Positions 28,504 to 37,930 of a DNA stretch of 64,000 nucleotides are shown here, piece by piece. This stretch comes from Thermoplasmata archaeon (GTDB taxonomy: Archaea > Thermoplasmatota > Thermoplasmata > Thermoplasmatales > Thermoplasmataceae). The stretch's first letter is position 1. Each line of letters starts with the position of its first letter. Both the position numbers and the translations under genes were made by a program. The notes under the pieces were generated by a model. The model did no database searches. It worked only from the letters and a program-made list of their open reading frames with translations, and was not told where the DNA came from. The stretch lies in assembly GCA_021797355.1 (NCBI GenBank), contig JAJZZX010000004.1, positions 112,335 through 176,334 of the forward strand. Direction: 5' to 3'.

Positions 28504-30215
28504 GAAATCACGTTTATATAGGCAACAGCCGCATAATATGTGCTGTTGTATGCGACTACAACCCACGATTCAGGAATGTGCGGCATCTGAAAACTCAAAA
28601 TTTCGCTTGACCCTGACTGCAGCGTTTCTGATGAGAAGGGGAGAATGGTAACCAGAGATGCGTTTACCGATTTTTCTCCGGGCACTGACTGTGATTCGAT
28701 GAAATAAGTATAATTTAACTGTGGATTTACCACAGAAACCACTGTCATGTTGGTTGCTCGGCTTACGTTAAGATAAAGTGAGAACTTGCTGCTCTCGTTT
28801 ACAACCATAGACATGGGATTCTGGCTGTTGAAAGTGAAGGCGGGGCTTAGGTTGACGTAGAGGACATTAAATTCCAGGGTTTTAGATACGCTGCCCGAAT
28901 AGATGGATATTGCAAATGAGTTATAACCGGGTCTCATTGAGCCCCTTGTGTTTATCTCCATTGTATAGTTTATGGATTCCCCCGGAGAAATTGACTTGCT
29001 GCGTCCCGACAGGGTGAAGGAAACAGAAGGGTTTATGTCAAAGGCTGGAACCATCACGGATGAGCCTGTATCTGTTATGTTCAGCGCCACTGCCACTGTT
29101 GCATTGGCCCCATATGCCACAAAATTATACTGCGATGCTGTGGCAGTAAAGCTGTTAATGGAAGTTTGAAATGGAATTGGCACTATGCCAATTATTATTA
29201 TGGAAAAAGCAACAGCTGCCAGAACCTTTGTGTTAACGTTTAGCCTGAATCTGTTATTAAGCGGCTGTGGCCCCCTGAGGCCAACAAGGAGGGCAAATAC
29301 AGCCAGGACAATCCAGGCAGGGTAGAGCACCCCCAGGCCCAGAATTGCAAGTATTGATATGTATGATAGGTAAACACTCCTGCGCCCCAAAATAGCGGAA
29401 GAGATGAGGCCTCCGTCAAGGAAACCCAGTGGAAGGGCGTTGAAAGCAGATATGACAAGGCCAGCCCAGCCAGCCAGGGCCAGCGGATCCAGGATTCCGT
29501 TGGAAGGTATCATCTTCAGGGATACTATCTGAAGAAGTATTGGAGAACCGATTCTGTCAACCGGTGAATTCACCGCCGAGGAAGTTGGAGGGAAATAAAA
29601 GGTGAGGAGGGAGCCAAAAATATAGAATATCACAGAAATAACCAGACCAAAAATCAGGGAGTAGGAACCTGATTCTATCATTGCCTTTCGGCTTATGTAT
29701 GGTTTGCTCGGACTGTTTATTATACCCATGGTTCCTATTCCCAACGGGTCAGGAATGAATATGGGAAACGAATATGACATTCTATTCTTCTTCAGCGCCA
29801 CGTATTTACCGGCTTCTCTGGCTGCGAATATGACCGAAAGCGGAAGGAGGTAGAATACAATGCTGGAAAATACTGTCCCAGATATTCCTGCTGCTGAAGA
29901 GTATGAAGCCTGGTACTCATACCCGAAATATCCTGTGCTTGCTATTGTAGCTGCAAAGAGAATAATCTTTATCCACTTGTTTTCGCTGCGTTCAGGCCTT
30001 TCAATTACCGTTATCTCATCTTTCAGGTTTCCAGAGGTGAATCCTAGGTAGCCCGCTGCATCCAGGTCCGATGCCATTTTGCTGAAGTAATCCTCCGGAT
30101 TCAGATCAAGGCCTGAGATCTTCAAGATTACAGCACTGTCTGTCTCATTCGCTGAAATTATGTCATAATATTTTGAGACTATTTTCCGGATTGTTTCGCC
30201 TGAACCTTCTCTCAT
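28500..30215 (-). CDS. M50-like intramembrane protein with degenerate zinc site
   Basis: 571 residues: a cytoplasmic N-terminal domain (~75 residues), then a site-2-protease-like membrane core, then a ~240-residue extracytoplasmic beta-rich region with many NxS/T sequons. The second M50 motif is present (NALPLGFLDGG, carrying the third zinc ligand Asp). The HExxH helix instead reads FAAREAGKYVALKK: both His are replaced (Arg and Lys) and only Glu remains. It is therefore probably a catalytically dead pseudoprotease, or it works without zinc. It is placed 8 bp after alaS and overlaps the kinase gene by ATGA. Confidence 0.8.
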   Translation of the reverse strand: MREGSGETIRKIVSKYYDIISANETDSAVILKISGLDLNPEDYFSKMASDLDAAGYLGFTSGNLKDEITVIERPERSENKWIKIILFAATIASTGYFGYEYQASYSSAAGISGTVFSSIVFYLLPLSVIFAAREAGKYVALKKNRMSYSFPIFIPDPLGIGTMGIINSPSKPYISRKAMIESGSYSLIFGLVISVIFYIFGSLLTFYFPPTSSAVNSPVDRIGSPILLQIVSLKMIPSNGILDPLALAGWAGLVISAFNALPLGFLDGGLISSAILGRRSVYLSYISILAILGLGVLYPAWIVLAVFALLVGLRGPQPLNNRFRLNVNTKVLAAVAFSIIIIGIVPIPFQTSINSFTATASQYNFVAYGANATVAVALNITDTGSSVMVPAFDINPSVSFTLSGRSKSISPGESINYTMEINTRGSMRPGYNSFAISIYSGSVSKTLEFNVLYVNLSPAFTFNSQNPMSMVVNESSKFSLYLNVSRATNMTVVSVVNPQLNYTYFIESQSVPGEKSVNASLVTILPFSSETLQSGSSEILSFQMPHIPESWVVVAYNSTYYAAVAYINVIS

Positions 30216-30223
30216 TTATTTCC

Positions 30224-32932
30224 TCAGGTTCGACTAGCATCAAAAACTTCTCTTATTAATGTTTCATATTTGTCCCTGTTTATCCCGGCTATGATCACAT
30301 GCCTTCCCCTTCCTTCCGGCTTCCCACCGGCGGCAGAGGAAATTTTGTCAACAAGCTCCTGCGGTACATTTCCTGTTCCGCTGATCACCCTGATCTCTGA
30401 TCCTTCCGGGAAGGGTATAATGACATGACCCAGTTTCCTCGAAAAGACAGCAGAGATCAGGGATTTAAGCGTCTCCGCATCAGAAGGGGGATTGAACAGA
30501 GTGGCCGGAATGCTGGCAACATTTATCTTCCTGCCTTCCGCGATGATGGTGTCTACCTCATGTTTTATCCGCCTCTCCCTGTCCTTTTTTAGTTCAAGAT
30601 TCTCATTCCACATCCTTTTTACGGCCTCTTCTACCTCTTCACCCTTTACTGACAGCAGAGACTCCAGAGATTTTTGAGTTGTGCTCATGGACTGGACATG
30701 GTCAAGGGCCGCAATGCCCGCGGCAAAGGTAATCCGCTGAATGCCCTCCTGCAACGTTTCTACGTTCAGGATTTTTAGGAAGCCTAGTTCGCCTGTGGAC
30801 CTGACATGTGTGCCACCGCAGCCTTCCGCGTCAACGCCTTCGATCTCAACAACCCTGATGTCCCTTCCTTCGGGTACGCCTCCCTCGAAAAGTCTGAAGC
30901 CGTATTTTTCAATGGCTCTGTTCCATTCAATATTCCGAACTGTAATGGCCCTGTTTTCCGTTATGTATTTCAAGCACCTTCTCTCCACCTCGCGTACCTC
31001 CTCGTCGTTCAGCCTTCTGAAGTGGGTAATGTCGATCCGCGAGTGATCCAGGCCCTTCTGAACTCCAGTCTGCCAGACATGGTTTCCAAGATATTCCCTA
31101 AGGACGCCAAGAAGAAGGTGAGTGGCAGAATGGTGGACCATGAGCCTGTGCCTGCGTTCCCAGTTTATGTGGCCAATCACCCTTGACCTTTCCGGTATTT
31201 CCGATTCCACTTTGTGCACCACGGCGCGTCCATATTTATGCACCTCACTTACCGGCACCTGTTTTCCGTGGTAAATAAAATACCCTGTATCGTATGGCTG
31301 TCCGCCCCCCTCCGGGTAGAAGGCAGTCTGGTTTGTAATTATGTGCCTGTCCCTGGAGAAAAGAACTATTGCATTGAACTGCGTCATGGTCGGATCATCA
31401 TAGTAGAGAGGCCTGGTGAAAAGATCTGGAAAGTCTGGGCGGGCCTCCTCCTTTCTTGGGACATTCTCATGCCTTGCAACAACCATGGCGTTAAAGTCAT
31501 CCGGTATCTCAATTTCTGTCCCCCTTTCAGCTCTGATTATGGAGGCGGCCTCTTCTGGAATAACGCCGAAAGAATCGTAGAGTGTCACCAGATCCTCAGC
31601 TGTAAGCGTCCTGCTCCTGTCGTATGCTTTAAGCACGATCTGCCTTGACCTCTTCTCCAGATCCTCAAACTTGGCTTCGTCGATCCGGAGTGCTTCCCTT
31701 GCAAATTTCTCGGAAAACCCTGGGAAAATTTCAGAAAACTGCCTCCAGTGCTGAAGAATAAGTTCGATTAGGCTGATATGAATTCCCATGTCAGCTATGG
31801 CTCTCTTTGCACGCCTTATGAGTAGCCTGGCAAGATATCCAACCTTCACGTTTGACGGTATGACGTGATCTGAGAAGAGCACCATAAGGGTCTTAGTGTG
31901 ATCTGCAAGCACAAATACAGACCTGGCGAACTCAAACATTTCCTCTACGTTTGACCTTTCTATCTTGATGCCACTTCCAGTCAATCTTTCCATGCTCCGA
32001 TCAATCATTTGTTTCCGGTTGAAAGGCTCAGATTCCACTGCCATGGTGGACATAATCCCAAGAATGTTGTCATCCAGTGAACGGGAACCGCTCCTGGAGA
32101 CAATGGTGTCAACTACCTCGGGCATCACAGCCTGATACACTGTAGGAGTGCCCTGAGATAGCCAAGTCAGACGTTCCAGTCCGTATCCAGTATCCACAAT
32201 CATCATGTCCATTCTAGAATATTTCTTGCCATCTATGATAAACTGCCCACTGGGGTCTTCCTTTAGATCCATGAAGACAAGGGTTGCCACCTCCAGGCCC
32301 CTGACGAACACCTCAAATGCATTCCCGCCATTTCCGCCACCTGACCATGGCTTTTCCTTGAATGTTATGAGCGATCCTTCTACCTTAAGGGATTCTGTGA
32401 GGAATCTGTAACAGTAAGCAACAGTTTCCTCCTTCCAGTAGACAAAATTCCCAGCATAATTGAAGGCATCATGGCATAGCATCTCAAAGCAGGTCAGATG
32501 CCTTCCGGTTTCACCTATTAGGTCTGTGTCGTTCATCCTAACGGAAGGCTGCGACATTGCAAGGGGATTTCCCGGAGGCTTAACCCTGCCTGAAGTCACA
32601 TGCGGCTGGAAATCGTATATAGAAGCATTGACAAGGAGAACATCATCACGCCATCTTGGCACCACAGGATAGGGATCTATAATTTTGTGGCTTGGCCCGA
32701 AGAAAGACAGAAAATTTTCCCTCATTTCGGCCAGGCTAAACGGCTTCCAGACCGGACTGTTCCCTATGAAGGAATATGTGTCGCATGGAGGGTCCCCGCA
32801 TGTATTTCTCAGGGGATCACTGCTCCAGTAGTACTTTCCGCATCGTACGCACTTCCTCTTCGTAAAATTTATGCTTTTGAAAAATTCAAGGTCCAGTTCC
32901 CCTGTGCTGCTCTCTTCACTGTTGACCGACAT
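30224..32932 (-). CDS. alaS: Alanyl-tRNA synthetase, archaeal type
   Basis: 902 residues. The archaeal N-terminal extension has a Cys motif (CVRCGKYYWSSDPLRNTCGD). The class II catalytic core follows (FFGPSHKIIDPYPVVPRWRD, then LTCFEMLCHDAFNYAGN). The editing domain holds metal ligands in HHSATHLLLGVL and GCGGTHV, and the C-terminal DHHA1 segment comes last. Length and order agree with archaeal AlaRS (~900). It is the first gene of an operon with the M50-like protein, the NAD-kinase-like protein and DUF2070. Confidence 0.97.
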   Translation of the reverse strand: MSVNSEESSTGELDLEFFKSINFTKRKCVRCGKYYWSSDPLRNTCGDPPCDTYSFIGNSPVWKPFSLAEMRENFLSFFGPSHKIIDPYPVVPRWRDDVLLVNASIYDFQPHVTSGRVKPPGNPLAMSQPSVRMNDTDLIGETGRHLTCFEMLCHDAFNYAGNFVYWKEETVAYCYRFLTESLKVEGSLITFKEKPWSGGGNGGNAFEVFVRGLEVATLVFMDLKEDPSGQFIIDGKKYSRMDMMIVDTGYGLERLTWLSQGTPTVYQAVMPEVVDTIVSRSGSRSLDDNILGIMSTMAVESEPFNRKQMIDRSMERLTGSGIKIERSNVEEMFEFARSVFVLADHTKTLMVLFSDHVIPSNVKVGYLARLLIRRAKRAIADMGIHISLIELILQHWRQFSEIFPGFSEKFAREALRIDEAKFEDLEKRSRQIVLKAYDRSRTLTAEDLVTLYDSFGVIPEEAASIIRAERGTEIEIPDDFNAMVVARHENVPRKEEARPDFPDLFTRPLYYDDPTMTQFNAIVLFSRDRHIITNQTAFYPEGGGQPYDTGYFIYHGKQVPVSEVHKYGRAVVHKVESEIPERSRVIGHINWERRHRLMVHHSATHLLLGVLREYLGNHVWQTGVQKGLDHSRIDITHFRRLNDEEVREVERRCLKYITENRAITVRNIEWNRAIEKYGFRLFEGGVPEGRDIRVVEIEGVDAEGCGGTHVRSTGELGFLKILNVETLQEGIQRITFAAGIAALDHVQSMSTTQKSLESLLSVKGEEVEEAVKRMWNENLELKKDRERRIKHEVDTIIAEGRKINVASIPATLFNPPSDAETLKSLISAVFSRKLGHVIIPFPEGSEIRVISGTGNVPQELVDKISSAAGGKPEGRGRHVIIAGINRDKYETLIREVFDASRT

Positions 32933-33100
32933 GCGAGTATGGAAAGATTATGGGTGAATATTAACTTGGCTGATACCTTTGATCACGTAGCTATATTGCA
33001 CTTATGCTTTGTCAGCTGGCTTGTATTCATGAGGCCAGAGTATCCGAGACCTGCAATACTAATTTCATTACATCCCGGCAACGCTTTCCTGGCAATGGTT

Positions 33101-33826
33101 TCAGTATCGCCTGAGCCGAAGCATGTAGTTTGATCTTGAATAGGGTGAGAGGTCAATGGTCTCGATGACACGGAATCCGCTGATCTTAGATGCTTCCTTC
33201 AGCAGGATATCCTTTTCACTGCCCTTGCTAGAAATTGCCCTTACCTTGATAACAAGCATTGCATCTCTTGCCTCAGAAAAATAGGCCGCTGCATTATTGA
33301 AGATCTGAACCTGGTTCCTCTGTGCAATATCCTGGTAGATGAAGTCAACCCTGTTTATAAAAAATGAATATCTCTCAATCTGCCCTGCATCCTCTATGAT
33401 CGGGTATATATTGTCCCTGGAATCAGCCAGGTCGAGAAGCTTCACAAATGGATCATACGCCTTTTCCACTGCAAAAATTTTTCCTGAACGGCAGATATCA
33501 GAAAAGTGGCTAACTGTTGTGCCTGAGGATGCACCCAGATAGAGCACGGATGAGGCCTGCCTAAGGGGCAGCTCCGACAGTTTTTTGAGAATTGCCGCAG
33601 CAACCTTGCTTCTCTTAGGGTTCCACTCCCTGAGATATCCTTCCCCTGTCTTTCTTATCTTCTCCCCATATACTGCTTTGCCGTATTTTGAAACCGTATA
33701 CAGAAAATTTTTCTGCCTGACTATTTCGACCGGAAACGAGTTCAACTCTCCCAATTTCCCCGCGCAGATCGGAACGGAAAGGCCGTAATGCCATCCGTGA
33801 CTGTCTGCTAGTGGTGAATAATACAA
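33101..33826 (-). CDS. flpA: Fibrillarin-like rRNA/tRNA 2'-O-methyltransferase
   Basis: 241 residues. This is the catalytic subunit of archaeal C/D box RNPs. After a small N-terminal domain the sequence shows YLREWNPKRSKVAAAI (the archaeal 'YReWxPxRSKLAA' motif), the SAM-binding VLYLGASSGTTVSHFSDI, then AVEKAYDPF, FIYQDIAQRNQ and VIKVRAIS. The partner Nop5 gene, often adjacent, is not seen nearby. Divergent from aMBF1 with about 67 bp between the preferred starts. Confidence 0.93.
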   Translation of the reverse strand: MYYSPLADSHGWHYGLSVPICAGKLGELNSFPVEIVRQKNFLYTVSKYGKAVYGEKIRKTGEGYLREWNPKRSKVAAAILKKLSELPLRQASSVLYLGASSGTTVSHFSDICRSGKIFAVEKAYDPFVKLLDLADSRDNIYPIIEDAGQIERYSFFINRVDFIYQDIAQRNQVQIFNNAAAYFSEARDAMLVIKVRAISSKGSEKDILLKEASKISGFRVIETIDLSPYSRSNYMLRLRRY

Positions 33827-33893
33827 GGCTATGTCTTTTTTTCGGCTGGATTTTCCATATCAGGTTTTTATGTTTAATTTCACTGTAGTATCC

Positions 33894-34340
33894 ATGGATT
33901 GTGAAATGTGCGGAAAAAAAGTACCACATCTTACGAAAGTGAGGGTTGATGGTGCATTGCTCAATGTCTGTGATTCCTGTGCCAGATTTGGAACGCCCGC
34001 TGAGAGCATCAGAAGCAACTTCGCTAGAAATGAGCCGGAGGAGCCCATAACTACAGTCAAGATCAACCAGAAGAGGATTGTTGTTCCACCAGCCAAGCCA
34101 AGCACCCGCAGAAAGCCCAGAGACAACATTGAGAACCTGACCATAGTTCCAGACTATGGCGAAATAATAAGATCGGCCCGATCGAGACTCAACATGACTC
34201 AGGATGAGCTTGCAGCCAAGATTCTTGAAAGAAGAAATGTCCTTGCCAGCATAGAGAGGGGTGACCTGCTGCCAGAGATAAAGACAGCCAGGAAACTGGA
34301 GAAAGTGCTTGGAATCTCACTGGTAGAGAAGGAGGAATGA
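33894..34340 (+). CDS. Multiprotein bridging factor aMBF1
   Basis: About 148 residues. The N-terminal zinc ribbon is CEMCGKKVPHL with a second pair in NVCDSCARFG. A basic linker follows, then a cro/C1-type HTH (IIRSARSRLNMTQDELAAKI, then RRNVLASIERGDLLPEIKTA). This is the standard archaeal MBF1 layout; proposed roles are in transcription or translation. The ATG at 33894 is chosen because it begins directly at the zinc ribbon and lies ~25 nt after TTTTTATGTTTAA. An upstream ATG at 33831 would sit before that TATA box. Confidence 0.92.
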   Translation: MDCEMCGKKVPHLTKVRVDGALLNVCDSCARFGTPAESIRSNFARNEPEEPITTVKINQKRIVVPPAKPSTRRKPRDNIENLTIVPDYGEIIRSARSRLNMTQDELAAKILERRNVLASIERGDLLPEIKTARKLEKVLGISLVEKEE

Positions 34341-34463
34341 TAGCGAAATACGAGATTTTCCCTGTACAGTATTCATTTGACTCGTATATAATGAATTACT
34401 GACGGAACTTATACAGAAAAAACTTAAATAACTAGTTTTTTTCTATGCCATTAGGTAGCCGAT

Positions 34464-34751
34464 TTGAAAATAGAAGTAGGGCAAAGATTTGATTTTGAGG
34501 TGGACCGGGAAGATGTTGAGAGCACGGAGAGTGGATCAATAATCGCCACATGGTACCACATGGGAAACCCTATCTATGTGGAACTGTCTGTGAGCAAGAC
34601 CATGATCCAGGAGATCAGAAAGCTTTTCAAGAATAACAGAAACAAGACTGCCCTTATTTCAATCGCCAGAATATCTAAATCAAAATATGTTGTCAATCCC
34701 ACAGTCGTCCTGCTGAACAGGCAACTGAGGGATGTGAAGCAGATCAAATAA
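34464..34751 (+). CDS. Hypothetical small protein
   Basis: 95 residues, with TTG start at 34464 (KIEVGQRFDFEVDREDVEST). The N-terminal half looks like a small beta barrel or beta meander (GSIIATWYHMGNPIYVELSV); the C-terminal half contains a basic helix (IQEIRKLFKNNRNKTALISI). No signal peptide. I recognise no family. A TATA-like ACTTAAATAACTA ends ~30 nt upstream. Its stop abuts the convergent 3-hydroxyacyl-CoA dehydrogenase gene. Confidence 0.65.
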   Translation: MKIEVGQRFDFEVDREDVESTESGSIIATWYHMGNPIYVELSVSKTMIQEIRKLFKNNRNKTALISIARISKSKYVVNPTVVLLNRQLRDVKQIK

Positions 34752-35723
34752 TCAATATTTATAGAAGCCTTCCCCTGACTTTTTTCCAAGGAGGCCTGCT
34801 TCTACCATCTTCTTTAGCAAAACTGCCGGCCTGTATTTTGGATCGCCGAAATCATTCTGGAATATTCTGCACACATCGAGCGTAACATCTAGTCCCACCA
34901 TATCTATGAGTTCAAATGGCCCCATGGGCATCCCGGCTCCCAGTTTCATGGCTCTGTCTATATCCCTGGGATCTGCTATGCCTTCCTCCAGAAGGAATAC
35001 TGCCTCGTTAAGCATGGGGACTAGCATCCTGTTTACCACGAATCCCGGAGATTCCTTGACTTTTATGGGAACCATCTGTTGCCTGTGATTCCTCAGCCCC
35101 CCTATAAATTCAAATGTTGTATTTTCAGTTTCAGCAGAAGTTTGCAACGCCCTTACGATTTCCACGAGAGGAAGTGTGTATGGTGGGTTGAAGAAATGGG
35201 TTATTATGACCCGTGAAGGATTGGAAGTGGCTGCCGCAATGGCAGTTATGCTCAATGAAGATGTGTTTGATGAAAGGATAGCTTCCGGGGAGAGTGCCGA
35301 TGAGAGAGAGTTGAATATTTCTCGCTTTACGTCAAGATTCTCAAAGGCAGCCTCCACGACAAAATCAACATCTGCCATATCCCTGAACTCTGTTGTTGGG
35401 CGTATTCTCCCAATCAAAGCGTCAGCCTGGGATTCAGTAAATTCCGGTTTCATCTTTTCCAGGAGTGCATCGATCTGGTCCTGTGTCAGCTTTATTCCCA
35501 GCGACGCTATTCTATCAAGTTCCTTCTGTGGCCTTTTCTGCTGATACTGCAACTGTGACTTAACGATGTCCCTGATTCTCTTCATACCTTTCTCAACCAG
35601 CTGGTCGTTCTGGTCCTTCAATATAACATCCAGCCCGTTATATGCCAGCACCTCTGCGATTGAGGCCCCCATGTTGCCTGCCCCGACAACGCCTGCTCTT
35701 TTGATATGCCGTTTTGTTTCCAT
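34752..35723 (-). CDS. 3-hydroxyacyl-CoA dehydrogenase
   Basis: 323 residues. The NAD-binding motif [20 protein letters not shown] is at the N-terminus. The catalytic region includes SSNTSSLSI and the His of [19 protein letters not shown]. The C-terminal helical domain has [19 protein letters not shown] and [18 protein letters not shown]. It oxidises L-3-hydroxyacyl-CoA in fatty-acid degradation. Compared with bacterial enzymes of ~285 residues, there is an insert of ~40 residues (about 55-100, [20 protein letters not shown]). No other beta-oxidation gene is next to it. Confidence 0.93.
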   Translation of the reverse strand: METKRHIKRAGVVGAGNMGASIAEVLAYNGLDVILKDQNDQLVEKGMKRIRDIVKSQLQYQQKRPQKELDRIASLGIKLTQDQIDALLEKMKPEFTESQADALIGRIRPTTEFRDMADVDFVVEAAFENLDVKREIFNSLSSALSPEAILSSNTSSLSITAIAAATSNPSRVIITHFFNPPYTLPLVEIVRALQTSAETENTTFEFIGGLRNHRQQMVPIKVKESPGFVVNRMLVPMLNEAVFLLEEGIADPRDIDRAMKLGAGMPMGPFELIDMVGLDVTLDVCRIFQNDFGDPKYRPAVLLKKMVEAGLLGKKSGEGFYKY

Positions 35724-35766
35724 GGCCAGGAATCATAAAGGCGCATAAGGAATTTCTTGAGCCGAT

Positions 35767-36123
35767 TCAGTGGAGCCTAGCGCCTGGATTCACGGGAAAA
35801 TCCGGTGACAGCAGCACCGTGTTCCCAGCTTCATCTGGGAGCCCTAGGACAAGAACCTCTGACATGAAATTTGCGATCTGCTTAGGCGGAAAATTCACCA
35901 CAGCAATGACCATCTTGCCCGTTAAGTCCTCCGGCCTGTAATGGTGTGTTATCTGTGCACTCGACTTCCTTATGCCGAGAACGCCAAAATCGATGGTAAG
36001 CTTAAGGGCAGGCTTTCTAGCTTCCTTGAATACATCGGCACTTATAATCCGTCCTGCCCTTATATCAACCCTGAGAAAATCCCTATACTCAATTGTGCTT
36101 TCCGCATCTCCATTGCCCGGCAT
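35767..36123 (-). CDS. csaA: CsaA-like tRNA-binding-domain protein
   Basis: 118 residues made almost entirely of one tRNA-binding OB fold of the EMAPII/CsaA type. The sequence runs FLRVDIRAGRIISADVFKEA, then KSSAQITHHYRPEDLTGKMV, VVNFPPKQIANFMSEVLVLG and the C-terminal LLSPDFPVNPGARL. CsaA proteins act as homodimeric chaperone-like factors and bind tRNA in vitro. Length matches the stand-alone family (~110). Start at MPGNGDAE; a start at a later codon is not excluded. Confidence 0.9.
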   Translation of the reverse strand: MPGNGDAESTIEYRDFLRVDIRAGRIISADVFKEARKPALKLTIDFGVLGIRKSSAQITHHYRPEDLTGKMVIAVVNFPPKQIANFMSEVLVLGLPDEAGNTVLLSPDFPVNPGARLH

Positions 36124-36270
36124 GATACCATATAATCGGCATTGTTCAATATTTTTTCCTGCCGGTTTGGGAAATCATGTATTGTATGGATAAAAGAAGA
36201 AATGAGTGATTGTCGGATGTCCACAGGAAATATTTAAATACTGCATTTTAAATATATAGTCTGGTCATTG

Positions 36271-36405
36271 ATGTCCAAGAAAAAATTTTCCAGAGATGAC
36301 CTTGAAATAGCCAGCTATGAAGAGATGGACGCAGTAGCTTTTGGTGATGAAGGGGGGAAGAGAAGGAACTCAGGGAACAATCCTCGTTCTGTCCCTAGGA
36401 AATAA
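36271..36405 (+). CDS. Small charged protein, 44 residues, hypothetical
   Basis: ATG at 36271 to TAA at 36405 encodes 44 residues, starting MSKKKFSRDDLEIASYEEMD and ending RSVPRK. It is hydrophilic, basic at both ends and acidic in the middle. A strong TATA element TTTTAAATATA at ~36247-36257 lies about the right distance upstream for a leaderless or near-leaderless start. The 3' 36 bp overlap the convergent aspS 3' end. No family recognised. Support is promoter plus an uninterrupted frame only. Confidence 0.5.
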   Translation: MSKKKFSRDDLEIASYEEMDAVAFGDEGGKRRNSGNNPRSVPRK

Positions 36406-37659
36406 AGTTGCTTCCCTTATGTTGGGGAGGTCGAGTAATATCATCAAAAGCCTTTCAAGGCCAAGGCCCCATCCGGCATGTGGAGGCATGCCGTACCTGA
36501 AGGCCCTGATATAAAATTCGAAGGCGGAGGGATCCAGTCCCTTCTGCCTGAATCTCTTTTCCAGCATTTCAGGATCATGAACCCTTTGAGCTCCTGATGT
36601 GATCTCCTTTTCCCCATACTGCAAATCGTAGGAATTTGTCACTTCCTCGTCGCCTGGCTTTGGCATTGTGTAGAACGCCCTAACTGATGATGGCCATTCA
36701 GTGATGAAATAGAAATCCTTGAACATTTTTCCTATTTCCCTAAGGTGGTCAGGAGAAAAGTCCTCCCCGAACTTTGCTTCTATTCCCTTGCTGGCCAGGT
36801 AAGTTATGCACTCCCTGTAGGTAATCCTTGGAAATGGCACCTCAGGAAGTTGAAGTTCCTTTCCTTTTTCACGGAGTTCAGCACCATTGACCTCAATCAC
36901 CTCCCTGATTCCTGACCTTACCGCATTTTCAAGCATACTCATTGCGTCATTGTGGTCTGCGAAACTCATTTCAATATCAATTGATGTGAATTCGTTGAGG
37001 TGCCTAACCGTATTGTGCTCTTCAGCCCGGAAGGCGGGCCCAACCTCAAAAACCCTGTTGAGGCCGCCTGACATTAGCATTTCCTTGTAAAGCTGGGGGC
37101 TCTGGTTCAGGAAGGCGTTCTTCTCGAAGTACTGGACCCTGAAAAGATCAGCCCCCCCTTCAGTGGCAGCAGCAACTATCTTTGGTGTGTGGACTTCTAC
37201 AAATCCTTGAGACATTATGTATTTTCTTATCCCCCAGAGCAGCGAGCTTTCCACCCTGAAAATAAGATTCTTATCAGGTTTTCTTGTGTCAATGAAGCGA
37301 TTGTTTAGCCTTGTATCGAAATCAGCTTCCACCGGATCAATGACGCCCAGTGGCAACGGGCTTTCTGCCCTATTGAGGATTTTGACTTCCGTCGCAAGAA
37401 TCTCAACTCCAGATCTGGCCCCTGCGTTTAGCTTGAGCTGCCCCCTTACTGCAAGCACCGATTCCCTGTTAAGTGTGGCCAATTCATCCATGTTGCCAAT
37501 ATTCTCAGGTTTCAATGTAACCTGGAGTATACCCGTATGATCCCTGAGGATCAAGAATGAGACGCTCTTCAGTTTCCTGCTTTCCTGTAGCCAGCCATAT
37601 GCAGTAACCTCTTCTCCATCCTTTCTTCCCTTAAGGTCCCTTATCAGTGTCCTCTCCAT
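36370..37659 (-). CDS. aspS: Aspartyl-tRNA synthetase, archaeal type
   Basis: 429 residues from the chosen start. The N-terminal OB-fold anticodon-binding domain ([20 protein letters not shown]) precedes the class II core: motif 2 [15 protein letters not shown], then [20 protein letters not shown] and motif 3 [14 protein letters not shown] at 37659 ([10 protein letters not shown]) is where archaeal AspRS proteins begin; the frame is open 84 codons further upstream but that part is unlike any AspRS. Whether the enzyme is discriminating or also charges tRNA-Asn was not resolved. Confidence 0.95.
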   Translation of the reverse strand: MERTLIRDLKGRKDGEEVTAYGWLQESRKLKSVSFLILRDHTGILQVTLKPENIGNMDELATLNRESVLAVRGQLKLNAGARSGVEILATEVKILNRAESPLPLGVIDPVEADFDTRLNNRFIDTRKPDKNLIFRVESSLLWGIRKYIMSQGFVEVHTPKIVAAATEGGADLFRVQYFEKNAFLNQSPQLYKEMLMSGGLNRVFEVGPAFRAEEHNTVRHLNEFTSIDIEMSFADHNDAMSMLENAVRSGIREVIEVNGAELREKGKELQLPEVPFPRITYRECITYLASKGIEAKFGEDFSPDHLREIGKMFKDFYFITEWPSSVRAFYTMPKPGDEEVTNSYDLQYGEKEITSGAQRVHDPEMLEKRFRQKGLDPSAFEFYIRAFRYGMPPHAGWGLGLERLLMILLDLPNIREATLFPRDRTRIVP

Positions 37660-37930
37660 CCCTGCCCCATGAGACGGACGGATAAAATTTTTTATGAACC
37701 AAAGAGCATCAAATGGTTTCAACTTGTTCTCATGGCTGGGCAACAATCGGCATTGAGAAACCTGCCAAGGTCCTATTCGAGTTGAGATCAGCATGCCCAT
37801 TGTGCCGGTGAATATTTCACGAAAATTTGATAAGGTTAACCCCCTTGTCAGGATGTTATGTGGCTCTGCGCTCTGCAAGTTTCTGATAACAGGAAATATT
37901 GTTATATTCATAGGAACTCATAGCTCAGGT

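Noticed and set aside
36370..37911. Long N-terminal extension of AspRS
   Set aside because: The first 84 codons are unlike any AspRS and run toward the divergent NfeD gene promoter; ATG 37659 matches family N-termini.
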